A DNA stretch of 64,000 nucleotides from Oscillospiraceae bacterium (lineage in GTDB: Bacteria; Bacillota; Clostridia; Oscillospirales; Oscillospiraceae). The DNA is taken from assembly GCA_015067725.1 (NCBI GenBank), contig SVLX01000001.1:45047-109046 (forward strand), given 5' to 3'. A program made the translations under genes and the position numbers. Positions 60,501 to 64,000 of this stretch are shown here, piece after piece. A model generated the notes under the pieces. The model was not told where the DNA came from. It was given only the letters and a program-made list of their open reading frames with translations, and ran no database searches. Position 1 is the stretch's first letter; every line of letters starts with the position of its first letter.

Positions 60501-63500
60501 TCTGACCATTGCCTATGGCGACGATCCGTATAACTCCTATGTGTTCCGTGGAAACCCGGTGGTCATGGATCCCGTCTACAGACCCGAGCGCAATGCCATC
60601 AACAGCGAAAACGGCGACGTGATTTCCGGCACAGAGTTTGACCCCATCCGGAATGCCTATGCCACCCGCTATCTGGCCACCAACAAGACTACCGGTAAGG
60701 TCATGCAGGAGCAGCAGTTCGGCAGCCTCATTGGTATCTATCTGCAGTGGCTCAATGCCTACATGGGCATCTGGACCAGCGGTTATATGATTAACTTCGA
60801 CCGCCGGAGCATGGATGCCAAGGAAGGCGACCAGTTGGAGTTCCGGCTGGATTTGGCCCCTGAGTACTATGTGGATGACGAGGGCAATGTGGACTGGGAT
60901 GCTCTGGGCAAGGGCGCAAGTCTGGTGCTCCCCGTGACTGTGGACAACACCAAACCCCAGATGTACTCCGTGGCACTGGACATGATGAACAATGCCATCG
61001 TGGTCAAGGCCAGCGATGACCGCTATCTGGCCGGTGTGGGTCTTTATACCCGCAGTGGCAAGACACTGCTGGCCGCCGCCGGTTCCAAAACCGACATCCA
61101 GCCCGGCGAGACTGCCGAATATGTGATTCCTCTGGATGAGGTCAACGGCAATGAGTTCCTGATTCAGGTCTGTGACTATGCCTTTAACCGGGTCACTTAT
61201 GCCCTGGATATGCAGATTGGCGGCGAGCCTCAGCTCCCGGATGCCAGAGCCTTTAACCGCTTTGCCAATGCCTGGTGTACCATGGTTGAGCGCTGGAACT
61301 ACACCGAGTACTATGACTGGGAAGATCCCAAGATGTACCGTGCCGCCACCATTGCCCAGAAGACCGCCTTCGTCACCACCGACGACGGCAACCTCTATGC
61401 CGCCCCCGAAGAAGACTTCCGCGCGCTGGAGCTGGTCTGCAATCTGGGTATGCAGATTGACGACATGGCATACAACAAGGTAGACGGCAAGATTTATGGC
61501 ACCGGCGAAGGCAAGCTGGTGACCATCGACAAGTACACCGGTCAGGTCAGCTATGTCTGCGATATGCCCTTCGGCACCATCAGCAATTCTCTGGCCATTG
61601 ACGGCGAGGGCACATTCTATACCAACAAGGGCCCCGACTATGCCGACATTTACAGCTTCACCATCGATACCGTGAAGAATCCCCAGTTTGTTGCCCGTAT
61701 TCCCGATAACCGCTTCGGCATTGACAGCCGTCTGGGTCCCGACTCTTACTATGGCGGTCTGCAGCCCATGGAGTGGAACTTCAACGAGAACTGCATCGAC
61801 TGGATTGACTGGGGCGCAGTACCCAGCAAGTATGAAGATCCCGAGGAATTCTTCTATGAGAGCACCATCTGGTCTTACTACCCCGAGGATGACTACTGGG
61901 AGGAGACCGAGTGGTTCTTTGACGAGCGTCACGGTGCGTTCATGATCACCGACCGCACCGAGCCCGATACCTGGGTCTGGCCCGAGGATAAGGTCACTCT
62001 GGTCACCATCACCGAAGACACCGCAAAGATTTATCTGGGCGGCAACAAGACCCTCAATGGTGCTGTCCTGCCCTGGAATGTCACTGACCGTGGTCTGACC
62101 TGGACTTCTTCTGACGAAACTGTTGCCACTGTGGATGCCACCGGTAAGGTGACCGGCGTGGGCGTGGGTACTGCCACCATCACCGCTACCTCCACCTGTG
62201 ACCCCAGCTTCAAGGATACCTGCACCGTCACCGTGGAGAAGCTGGATGCCACCATCACCGGCGTGGTCATGGACCCCGATGCCGTTGCCCATGCCTACAC
62301 CTGGGATTTGTCTCAGGGCGGCACATGGACTGCCGGTGTGACATTGGAAGCTCCTCTGGCCAACGCCACCATGGGCGCTGACGGCTATATCTATGGTCAG
62401 GAAGACGGCGGCGCGGCGGCCATGATGAAGATTGACCCCGCCACCGGTAAGGTTGTGGAGAAGTCCGGCGCTTGCCTCTTTGGTACCAATGTGCTGGATC
62501 TGGCCCGCATGGAAACTGTCGGTACGGATACTGAGCCCAAGTTCATGGGCGTTGTCACCAATAACCAGTATTATTCCTGGCTGGTGGGCCCCAGCACCCT
62601 GAAGGAAAACAGCTTCAACATGGGCTGGAGAATCCTGATTCATGAGTATACCAACGCCACCAACTTCATCGCCATTACCTCCATGGGCGAGAGTACCACC
62701 AAGGACGGCAAGCCCTGCGAACTGCTCTATGCCATGGACGACCTGGGTTATGTCTGGGCGCTGAAGCTGGATGTGGAAAATGGTACGGTTGAGTATACCA
62801 CCATTGCCTCCGACCTGCACACCCAGTATCCCATTGGCGCAACTTATAACTACAGCTCCCTCCACAATGCCGGAGACGGCAGCCTGTACTACAGCCAGTA
62901 CACCAAGACATACAGCACCCTGTACCGGCTGGTGTACAATGAGGAGAAGGGAATCTATGAGTCCTACTGTTTGGGCGACTTCGGCACCAACTATTGGCCC
63001 GCCATGATTTGCAATGTGGACACCGGCGAAACCACGAAGCAGTCCATCCCTGAGTCCGTCTGGGAGAATGCCGTGACGGTTGAGGCAGAAATCATGTCTG
63101 ACGAGCCGGTGGTGGAGACCGCCTACAGCGCCAACCCCAAGAGCATCACCGAGCCCATTGACGACACCAAGACCGTCACCGTGAATGTGACCGTTTCCGA
63201 TGTCAGCGGCGAGGCCGCCGGTTCCAACAATGGTCTGGTCAAGGTGAAGTACGATACCGAAAAGCTGACCCTGACTGACATTCAGGTGAAGGGCGACTTC
63301 TCTGTGGAGATTCCCGGCGAGGGTGAGTTGACCTTCGGCTATGTCGCTCTGGCGGAGATTCCCGCGGAGGGCACGGTTGCCACCCTGACTTTCCAGGCAA
63401 AGAACCATGACGAGACCGCCATCACCGTGGAAACACTGCAGGTGAACAACGAAGGCGGTGGCGTGGAGACCATCAAGGTGGAATTCCGGCATGAGAACAC

Positions 63501-64000
63501 CGAACTGCGCCGCGCCATGGAGGCTACCTGTACCACTGCCGGCTACACCGGTGACATCTACTGCGTGGATTGCGGTCAGCTCATCAAGAAGGGCGAAATC
63601 ATTGAAGCCAAGGGCCACGCTTATGGTGAATGGGTGACCGGCAAGCCCGCCACCTGCACCGAACCCGGCGAGGAGATCCGCTACTGCGCCAACTGCGATG
63701 TAAGCCAAAGCAGAGTCATCCCCGCCACCGGCCACAGCTTCGGTGAATGGACCCTGACCAAGGCGCCCACCTGCACCGAAAAGGGCATTGAGTCCCGTTC
63801 CTGCGCCTGCGGCGAGACCGAGACCCGTGAAGTGCCCGCCACCGGCCACAGCTTCGGCGAGTGGAAGGTCACAAAGGAAGCCACCTGCACCGAGAATGGT
63901 GAGGAAACCAGAACCTGCGCCTGCGGCGAGACCGAGACCCGTGTTATTCCCGCCCATGGCCACGACGCGCTGTCCGTTGTTGTCGCGCCCACCTGCGATA
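57553..64000 (+). CDS. Giant secreted S8 (lactocepin-like) serine protease (3' partial)
   Basis: The frame opens at ATG 57553 behind GGAGGAAAC and stays open to the right edge (2149 codons visible). A signal peptide (1 to about 27) and an inhibitor-like propeptide precede the subtilase domain with D205 (AIIDTGTD), H295 (SHGSHVAGI) and S653 (GTSMATPQ). A PA-type insert lies between H and S. Near residues 830-880 a dockerin-like pair of Ca loops occurs (DFDGNGLVNTADGERLL, DLDGDGDVDTHDAYLFF). Later come a bacterial Ig-like Big_2 domain (about 1490-1560), a cohesin-like domain (about 1850-1970) and CxxC repeats (ATGHSFGEW, TCTE, CACGETETR). It is a cell-surface proteinase for peptide supply or host proteins (inference). 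Confidence 0.9.
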   Translation, partial: MQTNKIKRLLSIVLVLAMLAGFAVPATAARNEKPNITWTQVDNSEVSAMPMELAETEEPLYADTEIVRVSIFLEEKSTLEQGFNLKDISGDAQAMAYRQGLEEKHDAMVTAIGNRLGQKLDVVWNLTLVANAISANVEYGQIAAIEAVPGVKAVLLETQYEPAVVEQEEDVEFKPFMATSGVQVGSYQAWADGYTGAGMRVAIIDTGTDTNHQSLNVGAYEYSLAYQAGAHGMDIEEYIQSLDLLDVAEVASVSHLLNVKVNPNETYLNTKMPFGYNYKDGDYDITHDNDTAGSHGSHVAGISVANAYIPTADGKYVDALDRVGVKGVAPDAQLITMKVFGKAGNPYESDFMVAIEDAAILGCDSVNLSLGTEAPGHATSSVPAYQKVMESLADTDMVVAIAAGNTSYWAAAAVPNYHLFADDVNLNGVGNPASYTNSLAVASVNNDGAVHNVFYVNDTAIGYNEPGNLTVSGYKSLASIAGEYEYIIIDGVGSSTDWSRLGDLVKGKILICKQGTYNFSYKANQMAKVGGVAGIVYASSGSAPMMDLSGYTYTNPCVSINKAAADLLKSLAEPIKISGVTRGYAGTVKISITGDVLVNQYNSEYYTMSDFSSWGVPGTLELKPEITAPGGNIYSINGMETSGTAYEVMSGTSMATPQVTGLAALVIQYIEENGLVEKTGLTARQLAQSLLMSTAKPLRNGTTDNGDYWPLLQQGAGLANANKAITAQSYIVMGEDATKSWADGKIKAELGHDPERTGNYSFTFNLNNLLDEEQAYVLSADFFTQGWFEETLYDVTKAFMDLETDPLAAEVSWKVNGVALKPDASTMALDFDGNGLVNTADGERLLQYAAGMDVMLENADKADLDGDGDVDTHDAYLFFSRVSTGTLMLPANGKATVEVSISIPQQVKEDLEEKFPCGTYIQGFVYVRGATNDEGVMGTEHSVPVLGFYGNWTDSSMYDFGSYLDLEANELGMSYTRAGMGSYLTIAYGDDPYNSYVFRGNPVVMDPVYRPERNAINSENGDVISGTEFDPIRNAYATRYLATNKTTGKVMQEQQFGSLIGIYLQWLNAYMGIWTSGYMINFDRRSMDAKEGDQLEFRLDLAPEYYVDDEGNVDWDALGKGASLVLPVTVDNTKPQMYSVALDMMNNAIVVKASDDRYLAGVGLYTRSGKTLLAAAGSKTDIQPGETAEYVIPLDEVNGNEFLIQVCDYAFNRVTYALDMQIGGEPQLPDARAFNRFANAWCTMVERWNYTEYYDWEDPKMYRAATIAQKTAFVTTDDGNLYAAPEEDFRALELVCNLGMQIDDMAYNKVDGKIYGTGEGKLVTIDKYTGQVSYVCDMPFGTISNSLAIDGEGTFYTNKGPDYADIYSFTIDTVKNPQFVARIPDNRFGIDSRLGPDSYYGGLQPMEWNFNENCIDWIDWGAVPSKYEDPEEFFYESTIWSYYPEDDYWEETEWFFDERHGAFMITDRTEPDTWVWPEDKVTLVTITEDTAKIYLGGNKTLNGAVLPWNVTDRGLTWTSSDETVATVDATGKVTGVGVGTATITATSTCDPSFKDTCTVTVEKLDATITGVVMDPDAVAHAYTWDLSQGGTWTAGVTLEAPLANATMGADGYIYGQEDGGAAAMMKIDPATGKVVEKSGACLFGTNVLDLARMETVGTDTEPKFMGVVTNNQYYSWLVGPSTLKENSFNMGWRILIHEYTNATNFIAITSMGESTTKDGKPCELLYAMDDLGYVWALKLDVENGTVEYTTIASDLHTQYPIGATYNYSSLHNAGDGSLYYSQYTKTYSTLYRLVYNEEKGIYESYCLGDFGTNYWPAMICNVDTGETTKQSIPESVWENAVTVEAEIMSDEPVVETAYSANPKSITEPIDDTKTVTVNVTVSDVSGEAAGSNNGLVKVKYDTEKLTLTDIQVKGDFSVEIPGEGELTFGYVALAEIPAEGTVATLTFQAKNHDETAITVETLQVNNEGGGVETIKVEFRHENTELRRAMEATCTTAGYTGDIYCVDCGQLIKKGEIIEAKGHAYGEWVTGKPATCTEPGEEIRYCANCDVSQSRVIPATGHSFGEWTLTKAPTCTEKGIESRSCACGETETREVPATGHSFGEWKVTKEATCTENGEETRTCACGETETRVIPAHGHDALSVVVAPTCD

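Noticed and set aside
57250..63963. A 2237-codon open frame on the minus strand
   Set aside because: It is the antisense shadow of the S8 protease gene, whose plus-strand frame has a signal peptide, a ribosome site and an intact catalytic triad. Low-complexity Gly/His-rich translation is typical of such shadows.

Overview
The window is a bacterial chromosome segment, moderately GC-rich, with strong AGGAGG-type ribosome sites. It looks like an anaerobic gut Firmicute of the Clostridia, probably an Oscillospirales/Ruminococcaceae-type genome. Signs of this are pyruvate phosphate dikinase, Na+-decarboxylase subunits, an ECF-type vitamin transporter, dockerin/cohesin modules, an rpsO-pnp pair and a type II-C CRISPR-Cas9 locus. 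The lineage is inferred from gene content; no 16S gene is present.

Layout, left to right. 1-4.9 kb: an ABC exporter (two permeases plus ATPase, the first cut by the left edge), a small lipoprotein gene flanked by an exact 51-bp direct repeat, a Cro-type regulator, a YdcF-like membrane protein and a flavodoxin-like protein. 5-7.8 kb: orphan beta and gamma-like subunits of a sodium-pumping decarboxylase, then a thioredoxin/thioredoxin reductase pair. 7.8-8.5 kb: a decayed IS1182-type insertion sequence. 8.7-17.3 kb: an alpha-glucan utilisation operon (binding protein, two permeases, LacI regulator, 4-alpha-glucanotransferase, glycogen phosphorylase) with a perfect palindromic operator just after the promoter. 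17.3-21.4 kb, minus strand: a lipoprotein and a TetM/EF-G-like GTPase fused to a Rae1/YacP-type NYN endoribonuclease.

21.5-30.5 kb is the most striking region. One promoter is followed by two cobalamin-type riboswitches in series, each with its own terminator. The operon then encodes a small homing-endonuclease-repeat protein; a secreted protein with prenyltransferase-like alpha/alpha toroid repeats, a cohesin and a dockerin; a membrane-anchored cohesin; a lipoprotein ending in a DUF4430 (transcobalamin-like C-terminal) domain; an ECF T component; and a single chain that fuses both ECF ATPases to an S component. The two halves of animal intrinsic factor/transcobalamin thus appear as separate bacterial surface proteins, apparently tied together by cohesin-dockerin pairing and feeding a corrinoid importer. 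The function is inferred from the riboswitches and domain families.

30.5-38.2 kb: a small lipoprotein, a ParB/Noc-like protein, then tracrRNA-cas9-cas1-cas2 and a 21-repeat CRISPR array. The anti-repeat and an extended -10 box inside each repeat suggest crRNAs are transcribed from the minus strand, as in Neisseria II-C loci. Two spacers are near-duplicates. 38.5-43.1 kb: ppdK, remnants of a mobile element (truncated large serine recombinase), an odd tRNA-like cloverleaf, tRNA-Leu and tRNA-Gly. 43.4-45.9 kb: a polar amino-acid ABC importer. 46-53.4 kb: pnp, rpsO and an SPFH/NfeD/HflKC membrane-scaffold cluster led by a DUF1836 regulator. 53.5-57.4 kb: a second thioredoxin, an unknown membrane protein, ruvC and an ArsR-type regulator. 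From 57.5 kb to the right edge: a very large secreted S8 (lactocepin-like) protease with internal dockerin-like and cohesin-like modules, cut by the window end.
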